Shown here one piece after another: positions 1 through 7,966 of a stretch of DNA of 64,000 bases. Position 1 is the stretch's first letter. The number at the start of each line of letters is the position of its first letter. Where the stretch lies: NCBI RefSeq assembly GCF_002902285.1, contig NZ_PPRU01000014.1, positions 47,797 to 111,796 on the forward strand, read 5' to 3'. Origin of the DNA: Staphylococcus simulans (GTDB lineage: Bacteria; Bacillota; Bacilli; Staphylococcales; Staphylococcaceae). The notes under the pieces were generated by a model. That model searched no databases, was not told the DNA's origin, and saw nothing but the letters and a program-made list of their open reading frames with translations. The position numbers and the translations under genes were made by a program.

Positions 1-1
1 T

Positions 2-91
2 CATTTCGTAAACCGTGAATTATGGGCAAAATCACGTGGTTTAGTAGCGTCTGAACACATTGCAGAAGACTTAGCGAAATTCGAAGAATAA
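2..91 (+). CDS. C-terminal end of an unidentified protein (partial)
   Basis: The reading frame is open from the window edge to a TAA at 89-91 and gives 29 residues ending in AEDLAKFEE. Codon use looks like that of the neighbouring genes, and a strong hairpin terminator follows 15 bases later, so this is the real end of a gene that begins outside the window. The tail is too short to assign a family. I could not match it to the ribosomal or tRNA-modification genes expected near rbgA. Confidence 0.6.
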   Translation, partial: HFVNRELWAKSRGLVASEHIAEDLAKFEE

Positions 92-105
92 GTCTAAGTG
101 AGATT

Positions 106-153
106 AATACAAGTACCGAAAACATCTACCTTTTTCGGTGCTTGTATTTTTTT
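106..153 (+). terminator. Rho-independent terminator
   Basis: The arms at 106-122 and 132-148 form a stem of about 17 bp (one G-U pair) with a 9-base loop, followed by a run of T. It closes the partial upstream gene. Confidence 0.85.
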
Positions 154-224
154 ATGTCGTATTATAAAGAAAATAGGGTATTAAACACTAATCAAGTTTA
201 ATTGAAATGACGGGAGTGGCGTAT

Positions 225-710
225 ATGGAATACGAAGTAAAGCATTTAAATGAATTAAAGGTTATTGGTTATTTGAGTAAATATGCGACGATGCAAGACG
301 CGCAACAAAATTTACCGAAAGCATGGCAAAAATTTCATGAATCAGGTGAAGAACAAACTTTATCTGAATTAAGCAACCACCAATTAGAAGGATACTTAGG
401 AGTGATTGTACCTACAGAAGCAGGGATGAATTACTTAATTGCGGTAACTTCTGATAATCAATTTGGATCAGGCTTGCATCCTTATGCTTTACCTCAAGGC
501 GATTATATGGTTGTAAATGCTAAAGGACCTGTACCAGAATCAATCCAGCAAGTATGTCAAAAAGTGTTTAACCCTGAGTTCTTAGCAAGCGAAGGTTATC
601 ACATGGCTGAAGGACCAGCTTTTGAATTTTATCCACATGGAGATGTGACTTCATCAGATTATGAAGCACAAGTGTATGTGCCGGTGGTAAAGAAAGAAGA
701 AAATAAATAA
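225..710 (+). CDS. GyrI-like / AraC effector-binding domain protein
   Basis: A 161-residue soluble protein with no signal peptide or membrane segment. The sequence resembles the stand-alone GyrI-like (SOUL/AraC effector-binding) fold, which binds small hydrophobic or cationic ligands; no DNA-binding domain is attached. Typical features are the N-terminal strand EYEVKHLNELKVIGY, a central stretch rich in G and Y (GYLGVIVPTEAG) and the C-terminal EFYPHGD...YEAQVYVPV strand pair. An in-frame ATG at 207 exists, but the ATG at 225 has GGGAG at 212-216 about 8 bases upstream and fits the start of the fold. It sits between two terminators and is probably monocistronic. The ligand is unknown. Confidence 0.75.
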   Translation: MEYEVKHLNELKVIGYLSKYATMQDAQQNLPKAWQKFHESGEEQTLSELSNHQLEGYLGVIVPTEAGMNYLIAVTSDNQFGSGLHPYALPQGDYMVVNAKGPVPESIQQVCQKVFNPEFLASEGYHMAEGPAFEFYPHGDVTSSDYEAQVYVPVVKKEENK

Positions 711-716
711 TAAAAT

Positions 717-766
717 ATACAAAACACAGACATGTTAATCATCTATACATGTCTGTGTTTTTGTAT
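717..766. terminator. Bidirectional hairpin terminator
   Basis: The arms at 717-734 and 748-766 (core ACACAGACATG / CATGTCTGTGT) make a long stem with T-rich sequence on both sides. It lies between the convergent ends of the GyrI-like gene and the DeoR regulator gene, so it probably serves both. Confidence 0.85.
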
Positions 767-1519
767 TTATATCACTTGGATTCCGGATTGTTCAAACTGT
801 TCTTGTTGTTCATTGGTAATCTCATCATCTGTAATTAATTGGTTAAAGTCCTCTAACTCCCCAATTTTAGCAGTAACTACACGGTTAATTTTACTGCTGT
901 CTGCGGTTAAGTATTTTTGTTGTGAAATATTCATTAAGCGTCTTCTAGTCTCAACTTCCTCGATACTATAATCTGTCACGCCATAGGGTACAGATAACCC
1001 ACTACAACAAAAGAATCCTTTATTAATATTTAGATGTTCAAAATTGAAAAGAAAATCAAACTGAGTCAATGATTGTTCTGAACTTCTAACTTTCCCACCT
1101 ATTGAAATCAATGTGTGATTATACTGCATACATTGGATTAAAACTGGAATCGAGTTAGTAACAATTGTTAAATGGCGTTTAGTTTCTAAGCCTTTTGCGA
1201 TTTGTAGAGTAGTCGAACCACTATCTAAATAGATACAATCCCCGTCATCAATCAACTTTAAAGCTTTTTCAGCGATTAACTTTTTCTTAGTTAAATTACG
1301 ATCTAAACGACGCTCAATCGCAGACTCTCCATTCGATTCTTTATTAAGTCTGATGCCTCCGTATTCTTTCTGTACTAATTCTAGTTTGACCAATTGTTGA
1401 ATATCTCTTCGCAAAGTTTCCATAGAAATATTGAGTTCCTTATGTAATGTTTTTAGTTCTAAAAACTCTTGTTCTTCTAGTTTTTCAATGATTTTACTTC
1501 TTCTCTCAGTTGGCAACAT
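767..1519 (-). CDS. DeoR-family transcriptional regulator, divergent from the 2-AEP operon
   Basis: A 250-residue protein. The N-terminus carries a winged helix-turn-helix of DeoR type (about residues 1-58; recognition region ISMETLRRDIQQL, wing KEYGGIRL). It is followed by a DeoRC sugar-phosphate-sensing domain with the DSGSTT phosphate-loop motif near residue 99. I chose the ATG at 1519 because AAGGAG stands about 9 bases upstream and because the longer frame to 1567 has no ribosome site. The gene is divergent from the phosphonate genes across 166 bases, which suggests it controls them. DeoR proteins usually repress and respond to a phosphorylated metabolite; the effector here is unknown. 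A DeoR-type regulator for a 2-AEP pathway is unusual, since GntR or LysR types are better known. Confidence 0.85.
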   Translation of the reverse strand: MLPTERRSKIIEKLEEQEFLELKTLHKELNISMETLRRDIQQLVKLELVQKEYGGIRLNKESNGESAIERRLDRNLTKKKLIAEKALKLIDDGDCIYLDSGSTTLQIAKGLETKRHLTIVTNSIPVLIQCMQYNHTLISIGGKVRSSEQSLTQFDFLFNFEHLNINKGFFCCSGLSVPYGVTDYSIEEVETRRRLMNISQQKYLTADSSKINRVVTAKIGELEDFNQLITDDEITNEQQEQFEQSGIQVI

Positions 1520-1549
1520 TAGGCTCACTCCTTGAAAATTGTTAGTTTT

Positions 1550-1577
1550 ATCATACCTTAAATTCAATGGGAGTAAA
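1550..1577 (-). promoter_or_regulatory. Probable promoter of the DeoR regulator gene
   Basis: Read on the minus strand: TTTACT (1572-1577), 16-base spacer, TATGAT (1550-1555), about 30 bases before the regulator start. AGTAAA repeats at 1572, 1585 and 1603 may be operator elements. Confidence 0.5.
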
Positions 1578-1600
1578 CAGAGTTAGTAAAGAATTAGTCA

Positions 1601-1657
1601 TAAGTAAATCGATACTTACACATTTTTAACACTGACTTAATATGCATCTCTTATACT
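1601..1657 (+). promoter_or_regulatory. Promoter/operator region of the 2-AEP operon with PhoP-box-like repeats
   Basis: TAAGTA (1601-1606) and TACTTA (1613-1618) form an inverted repeat, a candidate DeoR operator. Overlapping it are three six-base elements on an 11-bp period: CTTACA (1615-1620), TTAACA (1626-1631) and TTAATA (1637-1642). This is the layout of Bacillus PhoP boxes. A likely -10, TATACT, lies at 1652-1657 without a good -35 at 17 bp, which would place the repeats at about -49 to -22, where PhoP activates transcription. The boxes and their roles are inferred from pattern only. Confidence 0.45.
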
Positions 1658-1685
1658 TTGAGTAGATTAAAGCGGAGGTGCAAAA

Positions 1686-2441
1686 ATGCTTAGTTTAAAA
1701 AACGTATCAAAAACATACGGAAAAGATGAAGTTTTAAAAGATATTAATTTAGATATAGAAGACGGTGAGATTGTAGCTTTACTTGGACCAAGTGGTTGTG
1801 GAAAAACAACGCTATTAAACATGATTTTAGGTTTAACAGAAGTAACAAAAGGTTCAATTCATTATAATGAGTCGCCAATTCATCATTTGCCAATGAAAAA
1901 AAGAGGTTTCAATATTGTGTTTCAAGATTATTGTCTATTTCCCCACTTGAATGCGCGAGACAATGTTTTTTATGGTCTTAAGAATATGAAAAAAGATCCT
2001 AACACCAAAGAAATCACAGATTTAATTGAATTATTAGAACTTAGACCACATCTTGATAAGAAAGTTCATGAGTTGTCTGGCGGTCAAAAGCAACGTGTTT
2101 CAATAGCACGTACCATAGTGATGCAACCTAAAGTTTTATTAATGGATGAACCGCTGAGTGCTTTAGATGGAATGATTAAAGAAAGAATCAAGAATATGAT
2201 TGTAAGAGTTGCTAAATCAATGTCACTTACAACTATTATGGTGACACATGACCCAGAAGAAGCATTAACAATGGCAGATAAAATCGTAGTGATTCAAAAT
2301 GGCAGCATTGCCCAGTTTGGAACACCTGAAGAAATTATTCATCAACCGAAATCAACTTTTGTTAAGCAGTTTATCTTAAATCAATTAGAAATTAAACGTC
2401 AACATATTTATCAATTGTTTGGTGAGCAACATGGTGCATAA
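1686..2441 (+). CDS. 2-AEP ABC transporter ATP-binding protein (PhnT-like)
   Basis: A 251-residue cytoplasmic ABC ATPase that should energise uptake through the permease encoded next. It shows Walker A GPSGCGKTT (residues 34-42), a Q-loop FQDY (79-82), signature LSGGQ (130-134), Walker B VLLMDEP (150-156) and switch histidine in MVTHD (188). It belongs to the polyamine/iron/phosphonate (Pot/Fbp/PhnT) branch, not the PhnC branch. GGAGGTG at 1674-1680 serves the ATG at 1686. It is the first gene of the operon and overlaps the permease start. The substrate is inferred from phnW and phnX downstream. Confidence 0.85.
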   Translation: MLSLKNVSKTYGKDEVLKDINLDIEDGEIVALLGPSGCGKTTLLNMILGLTEVTKGSIHYNESPIHHLPMKKRGFNIVFQDYCLFPHLNARDNVFYGLKNMKKDPNTKEITDLIELLELRPHLDKKVHELSGGQKQRVSIARTIVMQPKVLLMDEPLSALDGMIKERIKNMIVRVAKSMSLTTIMVTHDPEEALTMADKIVVIQNGSIAQFGTPEEIIHQPKSTFVKQFILNQLEIKRQHIYQLFGEQHGA

Positions 2442-4056
2442 GTTATGGAGTCAACGTATCATTCAAATTCTATTATTTGCTTTTTTTGTAATCTTTTTGA
2501 TTATTCCAATCCTATTTTTACTGGGTCGTTCAATTATTGCTGATGGTCAAATCAGCAGCATTTATTTTAAAGAGGTATTGTCAAATCCTGAAGTTACAAC
2601 AGCATTAATGCGAAGTTTGAAATTATCTTTGATTTCAGCTTTCACGACAGCAATCTTAGCGTTTTTAATAGCGTATGCACTTCAATTAACAGCTATAGCT
2701 AAATGGATAAAACGCTACACGCACAGTATGGTCATCTTACCTATGTTGGTACCTACAATTACTTATGGTTTCTTATTAATGTATTTGTTTGGTAATGAAG
2801 GATTGATTGCGAGATTAGTTGGACAACCTTTGTTTACGGTTTATGGCGAGAAGGGCATGTTAATTGGTTACGTGATTTATACGTTGCCAGCGGCATTTAT
2901 CATTATTAATAATGCGTTTAATTATGTAGATCACCGCTTCTTCTATGTGTCGGAATTATTACATGATAAAGGACCACGAGCTTTCTACCATACAACTTTC
3001 AGACCTTTAATGATTCCGATAGGTAATGCGTTTATACTGTCCTTTATTTTAAGTTTTACTGATTTCGGTATTCCCGCTTCCATCGGTGCAGATGATACAG
3101 TTATCTCAATTTTACTGTATCAAACCATATTAGGTTCTATACCGAAGTTTGCACAAGGTGCAGTACTTGCATTCTTAATGTTAATACCAGCTATCTTAGG
3201 TTTTGTATTTTTATCAGTACTAGAAAGATGGAATGTAGAACATCGATCTGCACAACAATTTGAATTAAATAAAAAACCGCTTCGTGACATTTCTATTGGT
3301 GTGATTGTCTTTGTGATTAGTAGTATGATTCTCTTAATTTTTTTAGTCATGTTTATTGTGCCGTTCACTGAGAATTATCCGTACAATAACAAGTTCACAT
3401 TAAAGCATATCCTAAATTTATTGAATGATGAAATTTTAGTGCGTGTTTATCTACAATCTATATTTGTAGCTGTAACTACTGCAGTTTTTGGAACAATTAT
3501 TGCATTCTTCAGCGCCATGATTAGTGTTCGTACTAAGTTAAAAGGACGACGTATGATTAATGTCATTGCAATGTTGACGAATACAGTGCCAGGCATGATT
3601 TTAGGTCTTGCATATTTATTGTTCTTTCAAGGGACTACTATCAAAAATACGTTCTTGATTGTAATCATCAGTATTGTTGTTCATTATTTCACCACGCCAT
3701 ATTTGATGGCAAAAGGTGCAATGGACAAACTGGATAAGACTTGGGATGTTACTAGTTCATTATTAAGAGATAGTTGGTTTGACACGATATTCAAAATCAT
3801 TTTACCTAATATGAAATCAACCATTATAGAGATGCTGAATTATTACTTTATTAATGCAATGGTGACGATCAGCGGTGTTATTTTCTTAGTTTCAACTTCA
3901 ACACAAATTGTATCTACACAAATTAATCAACTTCAGCATTTCAACAGATTTACAGATATCTTCATTTTGTCGATATTGATTTTATTAACAAATGTGGCGG
4001 TACGTATTTTCAGTCATTTTTGGCTGCAATTTGATCAAAGGAGGAACTTGCGATGA
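2431..4056 (+). CDS. 2-AEP ABC transporter permease, two fused membrane domains
   Basis: About 541 residues with roughly twelve hydrophobic segments and two copies of the binding-protein-dependent transport permease domain (about 60-265 and 335-535). Salmonella-type systems use two separate proteins, PhnU and PhnV, so one chain here provides both halves of the channel. The start is uncertain: TTG 2419, GTG 2422 and ATG 2431 are in frame. I take ATG 2431 because the first transmembrane segment follows directly and GGTGAG lies just upstream. The gene overlaps the ATPase end by a few bases, and its TGA overlaps the next ATG, indicating translational coupling. Confidence 0.82.
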   Translation: MVHKLWSQRIIQILLFAFFVIFLIIPILFLLGRSIIADGQISSIYFKEVLSNPEVTTALMRSLKLSLISAFTTAILAFLIAYALQLTAIAKWIKRYTHSMVILPMLVPTITYGFLLMYLFGNEGLIARLVGQPLFTVYGEKGMLIGYVIYTLPAAFIIINNAFNYVDHRFFYVSELLHDKGPRAFYHTTFRPLMIPIGNAFILSFILSFTDFGIPASIGADDTVISILLYQTILGSIPKFAQGAVLAFLMLIPAILGFVFLSVLERWNVEHRSAQQFELNKKPLRDISIGVIVFVISSMILLIFLVMFIVPFTENYPYNNKFTLKHILNLLNDEILVRVYLQSIFVAVTTAVFGTIIAFFSAMISVRTKLKGRRMINVIAMLTNTVPGMILGLAYLLFFQGTTIKNTFLIVIISIVVHYFTTPYLMAKGAMDKLDKTWDVTSSLLRDSWFDTIFKIILPNMKSTIIEMLNYYFINAMVTISGVIFLVSTSTQIVSTQINQLQHFNRFTDIFILSILILLTNVAVRIFSHFWLQFDQRRNLR

Positions 4057-5063
4057 AATTTAAGATAATCATGACTGCCATATTTTGTGCTGTATTGCTT
4101 TATTTTTCTTATGTTGGATTTGGCGCAAGTTCAAACAAAATTATAATTCAAACGAATGCAGATGAAAAAGCCATCGCCGCAATGAAAAAAGCACTTGATA
4201 CTCACGGATATCGCGGAGAGTATTTGATTCAACCACAATCCACTTCTGAATTGGGTGGGAAAATCATGGCTGAAGGGAAGCATCTTGATGCAGATATTGT
4301 AACTCAAGCAAGCTATTACTTAGAAAGTGCACAACAAGAACATGATATGTTTGTACCTTTATCAAATCGTATGTCGAAGAATGAGATTAAGCCATATCCT
4401 AATTATATGGCACCTATACTCGGAAATATGGGATCGCTATTTGTGAATACAGAAGCATTTAAAGAGAAAAATTTGCCTGTACCTCATTCAATTAAAGATC
4501 TGACAAAACCCCAATATAAAAATGAAATATCATTTCCTAATATCATGGACTCCTCAACAGGATGGTTGCTCATACAAGGTGTCTTAAATGAGTATGGTGA
4601 ACAAGAAGGACAAAAAATATTGAAACAATTGATTATTAATGCAGGACCGCATCTTGAAAGTTCAGGTTCGGGACCTTTGAAAAAAGTACAATCAGGAGAA
4701 GCCTCAATAGGTGCTGGTTTAAGAAACCAAGCTATTGATGCTGAACAAGAAGGACAGCCTATTAAACATATAGACCCGACAGAGGGTAATTTTGCATTAA
4801 CAGAAGCAGCTGCAGTAGTTAAAAAAGGTGGTAAACGTCAGCAAAAAGCAGAAAAAATGGTTGAAGTCATTCAAAAATATGGCCGACAAGATTTATTGAA
4901 AGAATATCCAGTCCCGTTATATAAAGGGGAGTCTGTTGATTCTGAGATGAAACCAAGTAGACCTGAATCGTGGCCAAAATCACTAACTGTAGATTTATTA
5001 GATAAACATCAAACTATTTTTAAAGAAGCGAAAAAAGAAGCAGATATTGAAAAAAATAAATAA
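4053..5063 (+). CDS. 2-AEP ABC transporter substrate-binding protein (PhnS-like)
   Basis: A 336-residue extracellular solute-binding protein of the iron/thiamine/2-AEP type. Residues 4-25 are a hydrophobic export segment. There is no lipobox: the only cysteine in it (residue 12) lies mid-segment, so the protein may stay anchored by an uncleaved segment instead of lipid. The mature part shows the family pattern IIIQTNADEKAI near the start and a Lys/Glu-rich C-terminal tail. AAAGGAGG at 4037-4044 precedes the ATG, which overlaps the permease stop (ATGA). It should capture 2-AEP at the membrane and deliver it to the permease; the ligand is inferred from context. Confidence 0.8.
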   Translation: MKFKIIMTAIFCAVLLYFSYVGFGASSNKIIIQTNADEKAIAAMKKALDTHGYRGEYLIQPQSTSELGGKIMAEGKHLDADIVTQASYYLESAQQEHDMFVPLSNRMSKNEIKPYPNYMAPILGNMGSLFVNTEAFKEKNLPVPHSIKDLTKPQYKNEISFPNIMDSSTGWLLIQGVLNEYGEQEGQKILKQLIINAGPHLESSGSGPLKKVQSGEASIGAGLRNQAIDAEQEGQPIKHIDPTEGNFALTEAAAVVKKGGKRQQKAEKMVEVIQKYGRQDLLKEYPVPLYKGESVDSEMKPSRPESWPKSLTVDLLDKHQTIFKEAKKEADIEKNK

Positions 5064-5078
5064 AAGGAGTGGGTAAGG

Positions 5079-6179
5079 GTGACAAAGCAATATAAATTAT
5101 TAACGCCTGGTCCATTGACTACAACACAAACGGTAAAAGAACAGATGTTGGAAGATCGATGTACTTGGGACGATGCATATAAAAATTTAACACAAACTAT
5201 ACGTCAAAACTTATTGGAGATTGCAGAAGCAAATCCTGAAACCTATACAACAGTGCTACAACAAGGTAGTGGTAGTTTTGTTGTTGAAAGTGTTCTACAA
5301 ACAGCATTAAGTGAGAAAGATCATGTGCTAATTATTAGTAATGGGGCTTACGGTAATCGCATGATTGAAATGGCGCAACGTATCAATAAACGTGTTACAG
5401 CTGTAAAAGTAGATTTTGAAAACATACCAGATTTTCAACATGTCGAAGCGGTGGTGCAGGACAATCCATCAATCACACATATTGCAATGGTCCATTGTGA
5501 AACGACAACAGGGATATTGAATCCACTCTTACCTTTTACAGAAATTGCGGAGAAATATAATTTGATTACGATTGTAGATGCGATGAGTAGTTTTGGCGGC
5601 ATACCGATACATGTAGAAGAATTAAATATAGATTATTTAATCAGCAGTGCGAATAAGTGTATTCAAGGTGTGCCTGGGTTTGGTTTTGTCATTGCAAAAC
5701 AGGCTACACTTAATAATACAAAAGGGAATGCACAGAGTTTAGCCTTAGACTTATATGATCAATGGCAGACAATGGAACAAGATAAAGGAAAATGGCGCTA
5801 TACTTCACCTACACACGTTGTCGCAGCATTTCATCAAGCATTAATAGAACTTGATAAAGAAGGTGGGGTCGAGGCAAGATATAACAGATATCGTGAACTT
5901 AATGAATATCTAAGAAAGCATTTATCTGAAATTGGATTCGAACCTTATATCGAGGATGCAAATCAATCACCTATCATCACAACATTTTTATACCCGTATG
6001 AAACGTTTGACTTTAATGATTTTTATCAAAAGATGAAAGAGGTTGGATTTATACTCTATCCAGGGAAGTTGATGGATACACCGTCTTTCAGAATTGGGAA
6101 CATTGGTGATTTAGAAATAGAAGATTTATACAATTTAATCGGAAATATCCGCAAGTATCTTTTAGAGGAGGCTGAATAA
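5079..6179 (+). CDS. phnW: 2-aminoethylphosphonate--pyruvate transaminase
   Basis: A 366-residue PLP enzyme of the class V aminotransferase fold, the usual length for PhnW. It moves the amino group of 2-AEP to pyruvate, giving phosphonoacetaldehyde and alanine. The PLP lysine is K193 in SSANKCIQGVPGF, and the Asp that pairs with the ring nitrogen is D167 in IVDAMSSFGG. The N-terminal LLTPGPLTTT motif is characteristic. The start is GTG at 5079, with AAGGAG at 5063-5068. It lies 15 bases after the binding protein and one base before phnX. Confidence 0.95.
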   Translation: MTKQYKLLTPGPLTTTQTVKEQMLEDRCTWDDAYKNLTQTIRQNLLEIAEANPETYTTVLQQGSGSFVVESVLQTALSEKDHVLIISNGAYGNRMIEMAQRINKRVTAVKVDFENIPDFQHVEAVVQDNPSITHIAMVHCETTTGILNPLLPFTEIAEKYNLITIVDAMSSFGGIPIHVEELNIDYLISSANKCIQGVPGFGFVIAKQATLNNTKGNAQSLALDLYDQWQTMEQDKGKWRYTSPTHVVAAFHQALIELDKEGGVEARYNRYRELNEYLRKHLSEIGFEPYIEDANQSPIITTFLYPYETFDFNDFYQKMKEVGFILYPGKLMDTPSFRIGNIGDLEIEDLYNLIGNIRKYLLEEAE

Positions 6180-6180
6180 C

Positions 6181-6966
6181 ATGATAAACAAAATAGAAGG
6201 TGTTATTTTTGACTGGGCAGGCACAATGGTAGATTTTGGGTGTTTTGCACCGGTACATGTTTTTGTAGATATTTTTAAAGATGCAGGTATTGAAGTTACA
6301 ATCGAAGAAGCTAGAGAACCAATGGGCATGTTAAAACGCGATCATATTCAAGCGATGTTAGAAATGCCGAGAATACAAAAGCTATGGGAAGAAACATATC
6401 AACGAAAAGCAACAGAGGAAGATATTGACAATTTATACGCTAAATTTGAAACGCAATTAATGGAGACGCTCGAAAACTTTACTACGCCTATTCAAGGTGC
6501 AGTAGACACAGCGAATTGGTTAAAAGCAAAAGGTATTAAAGTGGGGTCAACCACAGGTTACACATCAGAAATGATGGAAGTCGTTAAGAAACACGCAGCT
6601 CTTCAAGGGTATGAACCTGATTTTATTGCGACAGCTGATTTAGTTGGAGGTTATGGTCGCCCATATCCTTATATGATTTTCAAAAACATGGAACAACTTG
6701 TACTACAGAATGTGAAACATGTATTAAAAGTAGGAGATACAGTTTCTGATATTCAAGAAGGTGTCAATGCAGGAGTGATTACTGTTGGTGTGATTAAAGG
6801 CAGTTCTCTTGCAGGTTATAATGAAGAAGATTGGCGCCATTTATCGATTGATGAACGCACAGAAATTGGTAAAAAAGTAAAAGAAAAATTCGAAGCAAAT
6901 GGTGCAGATCATGTAATATACAGTATTGAAGAATTACCAAGATTAATCGAAGAAATAAATGTATAA
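6181..6966 (+). CDS. phnX: Phosphonoacetaldehyde hydrolase (phosphonatase)
   Basis: A 261-residue HAD-superfamily enzyme that cleaves the C-P bond of phosphonoacetaldehyde to acetaldehyde and phosphate. The nucleophile motif is DWAGT (D11). K52 in GMLKRDHI corresponds to the Schiff-base lysine that separates phosphonatases from other HAD enzymes. The third HAD motif is VGDTVSDIQEG near residues 183-193. With PhnW it forms the complete two-step 2-AEP route. No acetaldehyde dehydrogenase is encoded nearby. It is the last gene before a terminator. Confidence 0.95.
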   Translation: MINKIEGVIFDWAGTMVDFGCFAPVHVFVDIFKDAGIEVTIEEAREPMGMLKRDHIQAMLEMPRIQKLWEETYQRKATEEDIDNLYAKFETQLMETLENFTTPIQGAVDTANWLKAKGIKVGSTTGYTSEMMEVVKKHAALQGYEPDFIATADLVGGYGRPYPYMIFKNMEQLVLQNVKHVLKVGDTVSDIQEGVNAGVITVGVIKGSSLAGYNEEDWRHLSIDERTEIGKKVKEKFEANGADHVIYSIEELPRLIEEINV

Positions 6967-6975
6967 GATGAAACA

Positions 6976-7017
6976 GAAACTCAAGCACTTAATCAGTTGT
7001 TTGGGTTTCTTTTTTCA
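6976..7017 (+). terminator. Terminator of the 2-AEP operon
   Basis: Arms 6976-6984 and 7001-7009 (GAAACTCAA / TTGGGTTTC, one G-U pair) are followed by seven T. Confidence 0.8.
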
Positions 7018-7019
7018 TT

Positions 7020-7048
7020 TTTTCAAGACTTCTAAAATATAGTATAAT
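7020..7048 (+). promoter_or_regulatory. Promoter of rbgA
   Basis: TATAAT at 7043-7048 with TTTTCA 17 bases upstream (7020-7025); the start codon is about 50 bases downstream. Confidence 0.55.
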
Positions 7049-7096
7049 AGAGAGAATGTAAAATAGAGTAAAGCGATGAATGAAAGGTGATGAAAC

Positions 7097-7966
7097 ATGG
7101 TTATTCAATGGTATCCAGGGCATATGGCGAAAGCTAAACGTGAAGTGTCCGAACAGTTAAAGAAAGTGGATGTGGTCTTTGAATTAGTAGACGCACGTAT
7201 TCCTTACAGTTCAAGAAACCCGATGATTGATGAAGTGATTCAAAATAAACCACGCGTGGTTATTTTAAATAAAAAAGATATGGCGAATTTAAATGAAACA
7301 GCCAAATGGGAAGACTATTTCAGAAGTAAAGGTTATTTCCCAGTATCAGTAGATGCGAAGCATGGTAAAGGCTTGAAATCAGTAGAACAAGCGGCTGTAC
7401 AAGCGACAAAAGAAAAGTTCGAACGTGATAAAGCGAAAGGGTTAAAACCACGTGCAATCCGTGCCATGATTGTAGGTATTCCAAATGTAGGTAAATCTAC
7501 GTTAATTAATAAACTTGCGAATAAAGCTATTGCGAAAACAGGTAATACACCAGGTGTAACGAAACAACAACAATGGATTAAAGTAGGTAAATCACTGCAA
7601 TTATTAGATACACCAGGGATTTTATGGCCGAAGTTCGAAGATCAAATAGTTGGTAAGAAATTAAGTTTAACAGGTGCGATTAAAGACAGTATCGTACACT
7701 TAGATGACGTTGCCATTTTTGGTTTAGAGTTCTATAAAGCACACGCGCTAGAAGCATTACAAAAACATTATAATATTGATTTAGATGCTGAAGCTGAAAA
7801 TATTGAATGGTTTGATGCGATTGGACGTCGACGTGGTCTATTACAACGCGGCAATGAAGTGGATTATGAATCAGTCATTGAATTAATTATCAATGATATT
7901 AGAAATGCGAAACTTGGTACGCAAAGTTTTGATATTTATAAAGAGATGGCAGATGAAATTAAATAA
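7097..7966 (+). CDS. rbgA: Ribosome biogenesis GTPase RbgA (YlqF)
   Basis: A 289-residue circularly permuted GTPase needed late in 50S subunit assembly. The motif order is permuted as expected: G4 LNKKDM (about residues 58-63) comes before the P-loop GIPNVGKST (about 128-136), followed by G3 DTPGILWP. The N-terminal WYPGHMAKA is characteristic of the family. AAAGGTG upstream serves the ATG. Its stop overlaps the start of rnhB, and it follows the 2-AEP terminator with its own promoter. Confidence 0.95.
   Translation: MVIQWYPGHMAKAKREVSEQLKKVDVVFELVDARIPYSSRNPMIDEVIQNKPRVVILNKKDMANLNETAKWEDYFRSKGYFPVSVDAKHGKGLKSVEQAAVQATKEKFERDKAKGLKPRAIRAMIVGIPNVGKSTLINKLANKAIAKTGNTPGVTKQQQWIKVGKSLQLLDTPGILWPKFEDQIVGKKLSLTGAIKDSIVHLDDVAIFGLEFYKAHALEALQKHYNIDLDAEAENIEWFDAIGRRRGLLQRGNEVDYESVIELIINDIRNAKLGTQSFDIYKEMADEIK

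Noticed and set aside
732..971. Cys-rich 79-residue open frame over the end of the DeoR gene
   Set aside because: It starts inside a terminator stem and runs antisense to a clear gene; composition is not protein-like.
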